Source: Sporobolomyces roseus
Taxonomy: Eukaryota; Basidiomycota; Microbotryomycetes; Sporidiobolales; Sporidiobolaceae
DNA: 64,000 bases
NCBI GenBank assembly: GCA_016617785.1
Contig: JADILM010000008.1
Span: 434,001-498,000 of the forward strand
Reading direction: 5' to 3'
Part shown: positions 12,140 through 23,482 of the stretch, one piece after another
How positions within the stretch are numbered: the first letter of the stretch is position 1
How the letters are laid out: every line of letters starts with the position of its first letter
Notes under the pieces: generated by a model
The model's database searches: none
What the model was told of the DNA's origin: nothing
What the model saw: only the letters and a program-made list of their open reading frames with translations
Made by a program: the position numbers and the translations under genes

Positions 12140-13389
12140 CTACTTTGACTTCTTCGCACCTTCCTCGGATTCCTTCGCTTCACCTCTTTGTAGCCACCAA
12201 AGATCCTCCTCGCTGACTTGAGCGAACCTCTCTCGTTCACCTCTCGCAACCTTACTCCTCACAACCTCATAACGAACCTCCTTTCCTCCCTCCTTGACGT
12301 GTACATCGACGATAGGAGCGTTCTCGAGCATCTCTGCCGCTCGACGTCGCATCAATCGACCAGTGATGTGTTTCGGAGCGTGCCATTTCGTGTTTCGACT
12401 TGTTGGCTTGAAAGCTCTTCGTTCTTGATCTGAGACGATGGGACGAGCGGTCTGGGGCGGGATAGCATGAGAGGTTGAGCGTTGTTCGAAAGTTTGTAGT
12501 CGTTTCGGTGGGAGAGGTCGGGAGGAGAGAGGAACAGTCGCCTTTGATTCGAGAAGAGTCAATCGCTCGAGGCCCTTCTCGAGATCTGCCTCCTCTAATC
12601 CCGTCTCCCGCTTTAGAAGAGATTCTCTAGCATCTTTCGGGTCTCTTAATAACTTCCCATCCTTGTAGACTCTGACAGCGAGTGGAGCTCTCAGTTTGCC
12701 GATTTGAGAGTTCCACCATCTCCTCCTAATCGCTTTGATCCGCTCTGGCTTCAGCGGACCCAATAGTCTCGCTTCTTCGGATGTAGGATCGGCTCTTTCA
12801 GGAAGTATGGGGGGGTTACGAAGTTTGGCTGGAGCGAGAGGACGGGAAGTATGGGAAATGGTCGAGCCGAGGAGTGCAGCGAGAGGAGGGGAGAAAGCAT
12901 GTTGTGCTTCGGCTGGAGATAGGAAAGGCTATCGAAGACTCGAGAATCAGCGGGAGGTGACTGAGGAGGACGAGAGATGGGTTACGAACAGAGAGAGAAG
13001 CATGTTTCTCTCGACCTCTTAAGCCGTGAGCGGTTTCAAGAACTCGTGTAAGCGAGTGAAGGTATCCATCATTTACTGCTTGTAGATGTCGCAACATCTG
13101 TAAACCAAAGAGAATTAGCTGAACGAACTCGAACGCGAAGAAGGAGCAGCGAGACGAACCTGCTGAGCCCTCTTCGACCTTCTCATTGCTTGTAAGCTCG
13201 AATCTGCTTCTGAAGTAGCTCTGAACGTATCCCGTATACGCTCTCGATAGTAGGAGCTGTTTATGAAAGAGATCAGCGATTGAAGTTGAACGAAAAAACG
13301 AAGGGAAAAGAGACAGACCTCGCGAGCTGATCTGGTAGCGCTCTGGCTTCTTTCAAGAGCTCTCTGTACAGTCTGGCGCCGAGCAGCAT
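12140..13389 (-). CDS. LYR-motif protein with long basic C-terminal extension (Cup1-like)
   Basis: The first exon encodes MLLGARLYRELLKEARALPD, a clear LYR motif in an N-terminal helix. The next, from about 13255, encodes SSYYRERIRDTFRATSEAD, completing the LYR-type helical bundle. LYR proteins bind the mitochondrial acyl carrier protein and help assemble Fe-S enzymes, respiratory complexes or the mitoribosome. Unlike the usual 80-120 residue LYR proteins, this one continues for about 250 more residues. They are Arg/Lys-rich (KAIRRRWWNSQIGKLRAPL, KHITGRLMRRRAAEML) and end in a Lys-rich tail. Fungal Cup1-like proteins have such an extension, so that family or a mitoribosome-associated role is likely. 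It is divergent from BST1 with a 132 bp gap. The LYR call is confident; the specific role is open. Confidence 0.65.
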
Positions 13390-13521
13390 TGTTCCGAACT
13401 AGAAGTCGGAGGTCGAGGTCGAAGTTGAGATGAAAGAAACAACTTCAACTTTCTGCACTTCACCAGCACCAACGATACACCAGAGGACACGGCGTAGAGA
13501 AGGTTAATTGAGATTGGAGAT
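13390..13521. promoter_or_regulatory. Short bidirectional promoter of the LYR-protein gene and BST1
   Basis: Only 132 bp separate the two divergent start codons, so both promoters must lie here or overlap the neighbouring exons. No clear TATA box is visible. Confidence 0.5.
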
Positions 13522-16500
13522 ATGGCAGTACCGCTGCGTGTCAACACGGCTAGCTCCACCTCTTCAAACCGGAGTTCGATTCCTCGTTTTGATCGACTCG
13601 TCGTGCTCCTCTCGACCCTCAGCATCGCCCTCCTCTATATCATCAACGCAGCATATGGCGACACAAAACCCTCTTACCCTCCTGGATCTCTCCCACCGGA
13701 CGCAAGAGGGCAGGGAGCTGGATCATGTCGAATGAGTTTCATGTCTCCCTCCTATTTACACCTCTCTGGGTTTGGAAGGGAGTTTACAAGGTTGGGGAAT
13801 GGACCATGGGGATTATATCTGTATAGGGAAGCGGGATGGGACGAGGATCCAATTCAAGAAGACGGGAAAGGAGGTGAAAAGATGGTATTGAAGGGAACTC
13901 CGGTTCTCTTCGTACCTGGAAACGCGGGAAGCTTTCGCCAAGTGAGGAGTCTGGCGAGTGCAGCGTCAAGGAGCTTCTGGGAGCTACCTGGAGTGAAAAG
14001 GAGGGGAGTAGGGACGAGACCAGGAGCAGCAAGTCTCGACTTCTTCACAATCGATTTCAACGACGACTTTTCAGCTTTCCACGGTCAAACCCTCTTCGAT
14101 CAAGCAGAGTACACCGCAGATTGTATTCGATACATCTTGGGGTTGTACGCTGGTCAGGACTCGGCCCATCCCGATCCAACTTCAGTCATCGTCGTCGCTC
14201 ATTCAATGGGAGGAATCGTCGCTCGTGCCGCCCTTCTCGATTCACATTACCAGACCCATTCTATCTCGACTCTCATCACCTTCGCTACTCCTCATCTCGT
14301 CCCTCCCGTCACTGTCGATTCAGGTGTCGATCGAGTCTACTCCTCGATCAACTCGTACTGGCGTGAAGGCTACGGTATCACGACCTCTCCTTCCTCTCTG
14401 CTCCCCTCACGCAAAGCCAGCGTAACTCCTCAACAACAACTTGAGGACTTCGTCATCGTTTCGATCAGTGGAGGAATCTCGGACGACATGATCGCCTCTG
14501 AAGCAACTTCCCTCTCTTCGCTCATCCCCAACAACGACTCGAACGGCTTCACAGTCTTCACGACGGCGATCCCTGGTGTTCAGACTCCGATCGACCATCT
14601 CGCAATCCTCTGGTGCCAGCAATTGATGCAAGTCGTTGCCGATTCAATCCTGTCTATCGTCGATGTTCGCGAGTCCAAAGGAGTCGTTCCTCGATCAGAC
14701 CGTATCGACGAGCTCAGCACTCACCTACTAGGAGGATTGGAACGTCAGAGTCGCTCCGAGGGTCATGGTCGATCTGTCTTGCTCAAAGATCTCGAACGAG
14801 GCGTTCCCTCTCGCCAACTCCGACTCGGCGAACGACTTTCAATCAAGAGAGACTCGAACTCGGATCAACGGGAGACCTATCTCATGCCTGTACCCCTCTC
14901 GCAGACGTACACGGGTCCTCGAAGGTTCTCGTTTATGACTTCAGCATCGATTGGTCGCAAGAAGGAGGACCTAGTCGAAGTCTATGGCTGTTCGAATATC
15001 GAAGACTCCGTCGACCTCGAAATATCCTCATGTACTCCCCTCTTCCCTCATCACGTCACCATTCTTCCCGGATCTCCTCATTCGTCCGTTTCGCCCATTC
15101 TTCCCGCCGCTGTCGATGGCGACTCAATGAACCTCATCACTCTCGATGCTCAGACTTTGAGCGCTCTTCACCACATCGCAATCATCTTTAAACCTGGAGG
15201 AAATCCATGGGTTCTCGCAGAATTCGCAGACGAGGAAGATCAGATACAAGTCGTCGATAGAGGAGCACTTCGTGAGTTTCACTTACTTCGATGACTACAA
15301 TCGTTGCACTGACTCGTTCGACTTCGCAGATCTTCTCCTGTCGGGCTACAAGATCGAAAAGTTTCCCTCAAGTTCTCCTTCGATGATTTCCGAAGTCTGG
15401 TTACCTGCGCTCGACACTTCACTCCTCGCTCTCAAGGTCAGGGTTCATCGCAGCGAGTGTCAAGGTGAGTCACCAGATCCTTTCCAGTCCTGAGTCAAGT
15501 AAATCTGACAATTATGAGCAGAGAGTCAAACTTTCTTCGCTCCTCTTCTCCGCCAGTACTCCCCGAAACTGCACGAATCGAAGTACTACCCGAACGTCCG
15601 ACTCGCCTCTCTGTACACGCACTCCTCCGGTCCATACTTGCCCTCATCTTCTTCACCTTTCGCGTCTTCGGGAACGCGACTACAATTCTTCCTTGATCCA
15701 ACTTGTCCAGCCGGTACAGGAGATGTCGCTGTCGAGATCAAGGTCGACCTGTGGAGGACGATCGGATCTCTCGTCGTGAGGTATAGGATGGCAATGGTCA
15801 CTATTCCATTTGCTTTAATCATGCTGGTGATCGCGATTCAGATTCGAGAATTCAACGCAGGTCGTAAGTTGTCGATCACCTATCTTTTTCTCGCATCAAC
15901 AACTTATATCCTTGACGATCCAGATCCATTTCCGTCCTTCGGAGCGGCATTGTCCTCCTTCATTCGTCGACTTCTTCCTTTCCTCCTCGCTTCACTATTA
16001 ATTCTCAGTTTCCTTCAGTCTATCCTCCTCACAAACTATAACGCAACACACGAAACTCTTACTTCATCTCCTCCAGCACAACTCATGTCTCCTCCTTCTT
16101 GGTTGTCGAACGCTTTACTCGGCAACACCGGAATATTCTGGTCACCTTTCGCATCATTTCTCGTCTTCGCCATCCTTGCGGTCGTAGTACTCGAGTACGC
16201 GGTGTTGTCGATCGTTGTAAGCCTCGCAGCTTGGGCCGTTCGACAAGTCCACGCTCGAGGTTCTTTGCGCATCAAAGCGATCTTCTCGTAAGTCGCTCTT
16301 CTCCTCTTTTCAATTGAACCTTGATTTGGCTGATGACTCTCACTGCTTCAGACTCGATCCGAATTCGTCCAATCTCCCACCCTTCCAACGACTCGTTTCT
16401 CTCGCCTCCCTTCTCCTCCTCACGACTTTCTTCGCACCTTATCAATTCGCCTACCTCGTCCTACTCCTGATCCACCTCTTCACGACAATCCGTCTCCTCG

Positions 16501-17064
16501 CTCACACGCAAAGCGAAATGAATTCCGGTTCACCAGCTTCGACCACAGCTTCGAAGAGATTATGGGATCAATATCATTTCTCCTTTTCGGTGTTATTCCT
16601 CCTCGTCTCCCTCCTCCCAATCAACGCTCTCATTCTCGTCGTATGGGTCCGAAACCTCGCTGTAGGATGGTTGGCGCCGTTCTCATCGGATCACAACGTT
16701 TTGTGCATCATTGGATTCCTCGCATTGCTCGAATCGATTCATGCAGGCAAGACTATTCGACGATTTGATCCATCAAGCTCGTGAGTCGCGATCTCTCTCT
16801 CTCAGCTGCTCAGTCCCAATCACTGACCTATGCATCGACAGCTTCTCTCGCATTACGACTTTACTCGCCCTCGCCTGCGCCGCTTACTCCCTACTATACG
16901 GCATTCGATCCGCACATCGAATCTACACATTCGCGAACTTATTCGCGGCATGGCTAGCTTTCCTAGCTAGTGGAGTGCTCGCTTCCTCCGAAACTCAACC
17001 GAACTCTGTCGACTCGATTCCGGATCCCACCATTCGGAAACTAGCGACAACGATAGAAGGGTAG
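13522..17064 (+). CDS. BST1: GPI inositol-deacylase (PGAP1/Bst1 family)
   Basis: Bst1 removes the acyl chain from the inositol of GPI anchors in the ER, a step needed for efficient export of GPI proteins. A long first exon opens with a cytosolic leader and an N-terminal membrane anchor (about residues 28-45, VVLLSTLSIALLYIINAAYG). The lipase domain follows with family landmarks: SPSYLHLSGFGREFTRLG, PVLFVPGNAGSFRQVRSLA, FTIDFNDDFSAFHGQTLFDQ and the nucleophile elbow VAHSMGGIVAR. Later small exons (from about 15330) encode a luminal beta-rich stretch and then several hydrophobic segments (for example MVTIPFALIMLVIAIQI, LVFAILAVVVLEYAVLSIVV), as in the multi-spanning C-terminal half. It ends RKLATTIEG at 17064, convergent with the next gene. 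Splice joins after 15270 are by eye. Confidence 0.92.
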
Positions 17065-17317
17065 ACAGACACTGGTGATTTCTATACGTTTTGTTGGATC
17101 TCGTTGTATCATTAGACAGATGTTGTAATTCGTATATTTGAACTCTCTGCTTGCCTCTCGCTCGCAAAGGATCGGATTGATGAGATGAGGTTCTACTACA
17201 TTTCGCGAGATCTAATGATGATACAGAGTTCGTGTACTAGAGTAGGAGAAGGTAAGATAGCAACAAGAGACGGAATCGATCACAAGAACAGCTCTCAAAC
17301 GGGAGAAAAGTACTAGT

Positions 17318-19892
17318 CTAGATGCTAGGCATAAGGCTGTGTACGAGCAGAGAGGGAGTGTCAGCAAGTAGGAAACGGCATCAGGGAGAGAGAGAGATAC
17401 GACTAACTTGTCATATCGGATGTCATCGTCGACATCGCTCACTGCGATCGAAGCAAACTGTCTCGCTTCAACCCATACCCAAATCTATCACAAAGAATCG
17501 ATCGATGAGCTCGAAAACAACGACAAGAGAGAAAGCGAGAGACTAGTAACTCACCTTGAACATGCTACCTAAACTTTTGACGTCCATTTTTCCAGCTTGA
17601 CTCATGACCTGATCCGTACTGACTTGTTTCCCAAGTTTCCTCAAGATCGGTAACGCACTCTTGAACAAATCCATCTCTGGATCCAACTGTCTTCCGATTC
17701 CCTCGAGTAACAAGATTGAAATGACGGTATTGACGAAATCCGCCTCCATCTTGACGTGATGTTCCCTGACATTGTTCAACACTTGCGACAAGACATCTGC
17801 GATCCTAATCTTGGCGAGAGAGAACGTTTGAGATTTGACCGATAAAACGAGATGTTGCATCCTCAATGCGAACCCTTCTTCATCCCTGACCAGTTCGGGT
17901 GCTCGACATCTCTCCACCATCAATTTTCCAGCTCGGTATCCATCGAAGCTTGCGACGGCGGTGAAGAGGTCGAGGAAGTTCTTGCGGTTGAGATCGTTAA
18001 GACGAGTGACGAGTCCAGTATCGATGAAAACGATTTCGGGTTGATAGCCTTCTTCATTCAGTTTCTCGAGTTCTGCTAACCATCCTGCTCGGTCATTTTT
18101 GAAAGATCGAAGGCGGTGGACGATATCGACTCCGTGTACGTTCGAAGGAGCGGCGGCGGCGTCGGGTTCAGGTCGATCGAAAACGGTTGCAACGAGAGAT
18201 TGGAGAATGGATTGGGTTGTAGGCTTGAAGAATTTGATCATAATGTTCCCAGGCTGTGAGGGGACAACACGATCGAATATCAGCTGACGCCAAATAATAA
18301 ATCATCGAAGTCCTCTCTCACGTGAAGATCCGAATGAACGAAGTTGTCGATCAAGAGCATGTTCTGTGCGAAATGGGAGAATCTCAGTTTGAGCCCTGTG
18401 AGCTGCTGAAGAGAGTATCATCACTCACGAGGAAAGCGTCCAAACCCAAGTTTGCGATTCGATGATCGAAAGCGCCTCCTCCATATTTGAGGAACAGCTC
18501 GAGAGGGACAGCATCTTCGAATTCCTCGATCAGAGCTTTCGGCGAGGTGTACTGCTTCATGGCTCGAGGGAAGGAGACAGTTGGTCGATGCATGAACTTT
18601 TGCTCGAATTCGACTAGAAACAACACCTCAAACGAATCAGTCAAAGGTTGATTCGAGAGGAGCAAAAGATGATTACTCACCGAGATTGTTCGCTTCAATA
18701 CGTAAATCTACTTGACTCATCATCATTTCTCCAAACACTTCTACCTCTTCAGGGAAACTCAACCATTCCATTCCCGGTAACGAATTCAATACTTTCGCAA
18801 AGAACATCATAATCTTGAGATCCCTCCTGATCATCTTCTCTACTCCAGGATGAAGGACTTTGATCGCGACTTCCGCGTTCGGTACACGAGGAGGAGCGAC
18901 ATCGTCCGTTAGAGGAGCGACTTTCTTTCGAATTTTACGGACTGGGTTGACTCCTGGTTCATCAACGTGTTTCAGGGTAAGATAATCGGCGGGGAGGAGA
19001 TCTGGGTTGAGAACAGCTTTATAAACTTGAGCGATCGCACCAGTTCCGAGAGGTTCTTGTCGGAATTCGGAAAAGATTTCGTCGAAGGGAAGTCCGAAAG
19101 CTTTTTGAAGGACTTTCTTCGTATGCCGGAAGGAATGGGGGACACCTTGAGAGTGCAGTTTACTGAAGAGGAGACAGAGTTCGGCGGGGAAGAGATCGGT
19201 ACGGGATCCAGCCCATTGTGCGAGCTACAAATGAATGAGGCTGTCAGTTCCGAAGCTTCTCGACGACAGAAATGAAAGCTTACCTTGATGAAAGTTGGAC
19301 CTGCCCATTCCATCTGATGTACGAGTAATCGATACCACCATCTCGTCGTTGTTCTTTCCCTCGTCCGTTTCTCCCTCCTCCTCCCTTTGACAACATTTGA
19401 ATCATCGACGAATTCGAGTGCAAGGATTGGAGCCGTGATGAGAACGGGTAAGAATAGGAATGCGAGGTGTACGAAACGTAATGAGGTCGAGATGGGTTCC
19501 AACAAGTACTCCTTAATCACTCTAAACACTCTCCTAATCAGACTCTTCTTCCTCCTCGCATCTCTGTATGCTTTAGCCGATACCAAGAATTCTCCTTCAT
19601 CAGGTTGTTCGACGTTCTTGAGGATAGTTTTGAGGGAAGGTTTGTCTTGAGGTGGGGTCGAATCGAGTAAGAGGGAAGAAGTTCCTCCAACTCCTAGGAA
19701 TAGTGGGAGTAGCGCATACCGCAGTGAAGAGTATTGTGATTTGCTCGAAGAGTAGGAGTGAGAGTTGGAGCTGTAAGTTCGGGTTGAAGGAGAGAGGGAA
19801 AGGCGAGATCGAGGAACTGGTAGAGATGAACGAGCGAGTGATCGGTTGATCGTTGAAGGTTTTGGCAGTGCCCTCAACCGTGTAGCGAGCAT
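17318..19892 (-). CDS. CQD1: Mitochondrial ABC1/UbiB-family atypical kinase-like protein, ADCK2/Cqd1 type
   Basis: The N-terminus (MLATRLRALPKPSTINRSLA, then Arg/Ser-rich) looks like a mitochondrial presequence. Membrane segments follow at about residues 60-80 and 140-165. The UbiB signature is present: GPTFIKLAQWAGSRTDLFP replaces the usual KxGQ loop, LGTGAIAQVYKA replaces the glycine-rich loop, and VAIKVLHPGVEKMIRRD, NFVHSDLHPGNIMI (catalytic loop) and EIVFIDTGLV (metal-binding DFG equivalent) all follow. A large insert between the catalytic loop and the DTG motif marks the ADCK2/yeast Cqd1 branch rather than Coq8. Yeast Cqd1 affects coenzyme Q distribution and mitochondrial membrane organisation. 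The last exon is tiny (reads NLMPSI then stop), so the C-terminus is the least sure part. Confidence 0.82.
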
Positions 19893-20275
19893 GACCCCGC
19901 TTTGTGAGAGTTGAAGGAGAAAGCAAGAGTTGCCCTTAGCTCGTGAAATGACGAAGTCGATTCGAGAATTTCGCAGAAAACCTTAAGTATTCCTTTCTTG
20001 CTTGGACAGTTTCGTGAGAGCTTCGTACAGCGCGGAAGCCGAGTCCGACGAGTATTGGAAGCGAACTCAAAAAGAAAGTCAAGATTGTTGCGACAGGAAC
20101 AGGATCGACTTCTACGAGGCGAGCGAGGCGAGACGACTGAAAGCCTCGTCAGATAAACTCTCGATAAAGGAGGAGGCAAACGTGTGTAGCAACTTCCTGC
20201 TGATTCGCAAACTTCGATTCTTTCGACAACAAGCGTTCAAACTTCCTTTCGTTCTTCCTGCCTCTGTCCTACCTT
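19893..20275. other. Intergenic gap between the ADCK2-like gene and FA1
   Basis: The 383 bp form the 5' region of the ADCK2-like gene and the 3' flank of FA1. Short open frames here have no coding character that I can recognise. Confidence 0.5.
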
Positions 20276-21453
20276 TCATCGTCTCCTAATCTTCTCACCC
20301 TTCTGTACCTTGACCCTCCTCCAGAAGTCGATCGAGAAGCCCGAATCTGCCGCCCAATCGGGAGGTTGCTCTTCATAAACGATTTCGATTTCCCGGTCAT
20401 CGGCTGTCTCCTCAAGTTCCCGCTTCTTGACGAGGAGCTCTGCTGAATGTTCATGCTCGAGGGAGGAGATTGGTGGGAGATAGATCAGCTCGGGGCCGGG
20501 AGCGATGGTGGTGCGAAGAAGTTGCTCGAGCCGGGTCAAATCTCCCAGCGAGAGAGCGCGAGGGCCCGGGTCACCACCCTTAATGATACGCACGTATTGA
20601 GCATCCGAGATGAAGTAGTTGAAGGCGGTAGCGTCGAACAGAGTTTTGGGATTGATCTGGTGGATAAGTTCGATCGAGACATTGTTGAGAATGCGGTGAT
20701 CGAGAGAGAGACTCTCGAGTTGGGGTTCAAGGCTCAATAACATGGCCTCGACCTCCGAGCGAGGGAAATCTTGGACGCATGCGGTGAAGATACGCAAAGA
20801 CGGGAGCTGAGCGCGATTGATAACCTGATCGACACTCGGTTTTGCCGCTACGTCGAGGATTTGAAGCTCTGCAAGGTTGAGCATTTCGTATACAGTGGAA
20901 GCGACTATGTTGACGTTTGCAAGCCGAAGAGTATTCAAGTCTGGCACAACAACAAATCGTCAGGATAACGGCGAGGCGGAAATAGCGAAAGGAGTGAGAA
21001 TTGTGATGCCTTACTGACGAGACCCGCAACTTGAGCCATATCCAGATCTTCCTGAGCCGATTTGATGACAAGCAGCCTCAAAGAGGCAAAGACAGGGTTG
21101 TGCAGGTCGAATCTGCACGCAACGATCGACAAGGCGAGCAGGGAGCGTGATGGTTCTGTCTGAGGAGCGTTGTTGACGAGTCTCCATGGATCCAAGCTGA
21201 AGGTTTCATCTTCGAAGCGCGCAACACCGCAAAGGATGGGCTGAGCGATATGACGGAAGAGGCGAGAGACGAGGGAAAGAGAGCGGAGAGTAGTTTGACG
21301 TTCGGAATAGGTCGAGGAATAGAGGTTGAGGGGAGCAGTCGATTCGATGATGTGCTGAACGAGTTCAGTAGGGAGACGAGAGAAGGGTCTAAAGGGAGGA
21401 GAGGGAGAGGGAGGGGGAGAAGAAACGGGAGGGAGGGACGAGGGAGAAGTCAT
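20276..21453 (-). CDS. F-box-like protein, family FA, member 1 (pair 1)
   Basis: There are two coding exons, 21015-21453 and 20276-20940, about 367 residues. A Ser/Pro-rich leader is followed by an F-box-like segment: FSRLPTELVQHIIESTAP, a short insert (YSSTYSERQTTLRSLSL) and VSRLFRHIAQPIL. The rest is leucine-rich and resembles irregular LRR-type strands (LRLANVNIVASTVYEML, LAELQILDV, LEPQLESLSLDHRIL), ending in a Glu/Arg-rich tail. F-box proteins dock on Skp1 and bring substrates to SCF ubiquitin ligases; that role is inferred here. A 74 bp intron falls in phase 1 just before LNTLRL, the same place as in FA2, FA3 and FA5. A 5' UTR intron is likely (about 21478-21512). It is divergent from FB1. 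Its closest relative in the window is FA5. Confidence 0.75.
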
Positions 21454-21802
21454 TTTGCTGGAGCTAGTAAAGGTAGTGGAGTTGTCAGCATATCCTCACA
21501 CACCTAGCATACCTTTCGTTGCTGTCCACGTTGACTGAGAGGAGTTGCACCCTTTCCGAGATGAAAGAGTGGGAGAGAATGAGAAACAATCAGGACTCAC
21601 TCGATGTGGCTCTATGTACGCGTGCTTGATATCTTGATCTTATTAGAGTGTATCTGCTGGAGGTAGTCGATCCGAGTGAGTTGTAAGAGCCAGAGTCTCT
21701 CTCGTTCTTTAATCTTTCTCTCTGTTTCTTACCTTTCACTTCTCTCAACTCGAACGACTCAGATCAAGCTCGAATACACATAAGAGTGTCGTCAGTACTA
21801 GT
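21454..21802. promoter_or_regulatory. Bidirectional promoter of pair 1 (FA1/FB1) with conserved blocks
   Basis: The 349 bp between start codons carry block 1 at 21669-21696 (core CGAGTGAGTTGTAAGAG), which is shared by all four FA/FB intergenic regions. Block 2 is at about 21555-21600 (core CCGAGATGAAAGAGTGGG), shared closely with pair 5 and more loosely with pairs 2 and 3. Near the FB side, 21721-21802 matches pair 5 almost base for base in reverse orientation, up to the AGTACTAGTATGAATG start context. Confidence 0.75.
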
Positions 21803-23236
21803 ATGAATGATCACAAGGTGAGTGTCTCGCTCTCTTTCGCTTCTCCTCGCTTTGCTCACGGTTCGCTTTCCTCCTCAGAAGCCCGATCACCTCTCTCGTC
21901 TCCCTCCTGAACTACTTGACGACATCCTTGCCCTCGCATCAGTATCCGCTGCCACGACCAAGTCTCCACTATCGCACACCCTTCGACCCCACTTCGAACG
22001 AGTTTTCTATCGTGAACTTCGCTTTGACTCCTCGCATCAGTTCGAGCGGTTCTGCGAGTCTGTCAGTCCGGAGAAGATGCTACTCGTCAAGTCTATCGGG
22101 ATGGATCGCTCCCTGATTATGGATCTGGACGCTGAAGATGGAGAATTCGATCCGATGGTCAGGATTGAGGAAAGGGACCGGGGTTTGATCGATACAGCAG
22201 TGCTTGTTAAAGCATTTCGTCGACTCACCGAACTCGAAGAACTATCCATCACTGGTTGGACGCGCCTCATTCTTCTCGTCCTCTCGTCCTCGGTCGCCGC
22301 CTGTTCTCTTCCCTCGCTCAAATCACTCAAACTCGAATCGACTTTCGACGACATTGACGACCCTTTCCATCCTGCCCACTACGCCAATCTTCAGTGCTAC
22401 CCTCAGCTCAATCGCCTCGAAGTCTCAATCGTCCGTGACAGCGATTCAATCGAATCCTTCCACCTCACCATACTTCTCCCTCGTCTCTCTCAGGTCTCTC
22501 CACGTTCACGGTCCCATCACTCCTAGTAACCACCGCTCCTCCCTCCTCAGATGTTTCCCCAGACTCGAAGAACTCGATCTCGACGACGAAACCGGTTCCG
22601 CGTCTCTCCTCCGTCTCGTCACCTCCCTACCTGATCCTTCTTGACTTGAGACGCTCTCAATCAAGTTTTGTAAATATGCCCCCAGGAAGGATGCCTCCCG
22701 CTTCACCAATAGCTTTCAATCTTTTCCCCTCTCTTCGCAATCTCACCATCATTGGCCTCGTCAACCTCGAATCTCCTTCTTTCTACGAAGATCTTCGCAT
22801 GCTTCCACTTCAGCGCATCGATTTAGGCTATGGTACAGGACTTTCGGCGTTAGGATTACGGGAACTGCTGAACGAACAAGCGCAACAGCGTTGCCTCGAG
22901 ACTTTGGTGCTCGACAACATCTTGGCTTCTGTCGGGTACGACGCCGACCCGCTAGAGTTCTTGTTCTATACTCATGGATTCGAAGATGAAGAGACCGCTC
23001 ATCTCAATCTTCGCCTCTTTGGTCCTCGTTGGACAGATCAATTCTCAAAGGAAGGGTTCGTGGACCTGGTCAAGATCGCAGAACAGAAGGGTATCAGCAT
23101 TCGAGGAGGGACTCTGGACGCTTTGAGGCTTGAAGAGAAGTTTGAGAGCGGGGAGGTCGAAAGGGAAAGGGTCACTGCGAGAGAGAAGCGTGCGAAGGAG
23201 AAGGCGAGAAAAGAGTTAGTCGATGGAAACGCTTGA
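21803..23236 (+). pseudogene. F-box-like gene, family FB, member 1 (pair 1), probably a broken copy
   Basis: Exon 1 is five codons (MNDHK), then a 61 bp intron, then KPDHLSRLPPELLDDILALA, an F-box-like start. The frame is good to about 22470 (LHPAHYANLQ-type segment, VSIVRDSDSIESF). Similarity to the other FB proteins then continues in the next frame (LVSLRSLHVHGPITPS) and is interrupted by a TGA at about 22643 inside PDPS-stop-LETLSIKF. It resumes in the third frame from about 22720 (LFPSLRNLTIIGLVNLES) and runs to KELVDGNA at 23236. That makes two frame changes and one stop, and no good GT-AG intron repairs them. Decay is the simplest reading. Sequencing error or an unusual intron (one could start at a GTCACC near 22615) is possible. 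The promoter and first intron look intact. Confidence 0.65.
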
Positions 23237-23482
23237 TTTGGTAGGGAGTATCGAGTCGAGGGAAAGGAGGAGCTGAGCTGAGTATACTGTCTAGAAATGT
23301 CGTCGTCGTTTTGTGCATTTCGTACTCTTCGCGTTTGCTTCCGATGTGGAGTGGACGATCTCTCGAGCGAGACTGCAGCGATGAAGACTCCGTATTGAGT
23401 TCACGGGAATGAGTTGCGAAAGCTGGCACAGACGAAAAGATTCGACAGAACAAGCTATAAGCAGGACCAACTCGAAATCGAC

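Noticed and set aside
22615..22695. An intron that would rescue the FB1 stop codon
   Set aside because: The only candidate starts with a weak GTCACC donor and would not repair the earlier frame change near 22480, so a decayed copy is the simpler reading.
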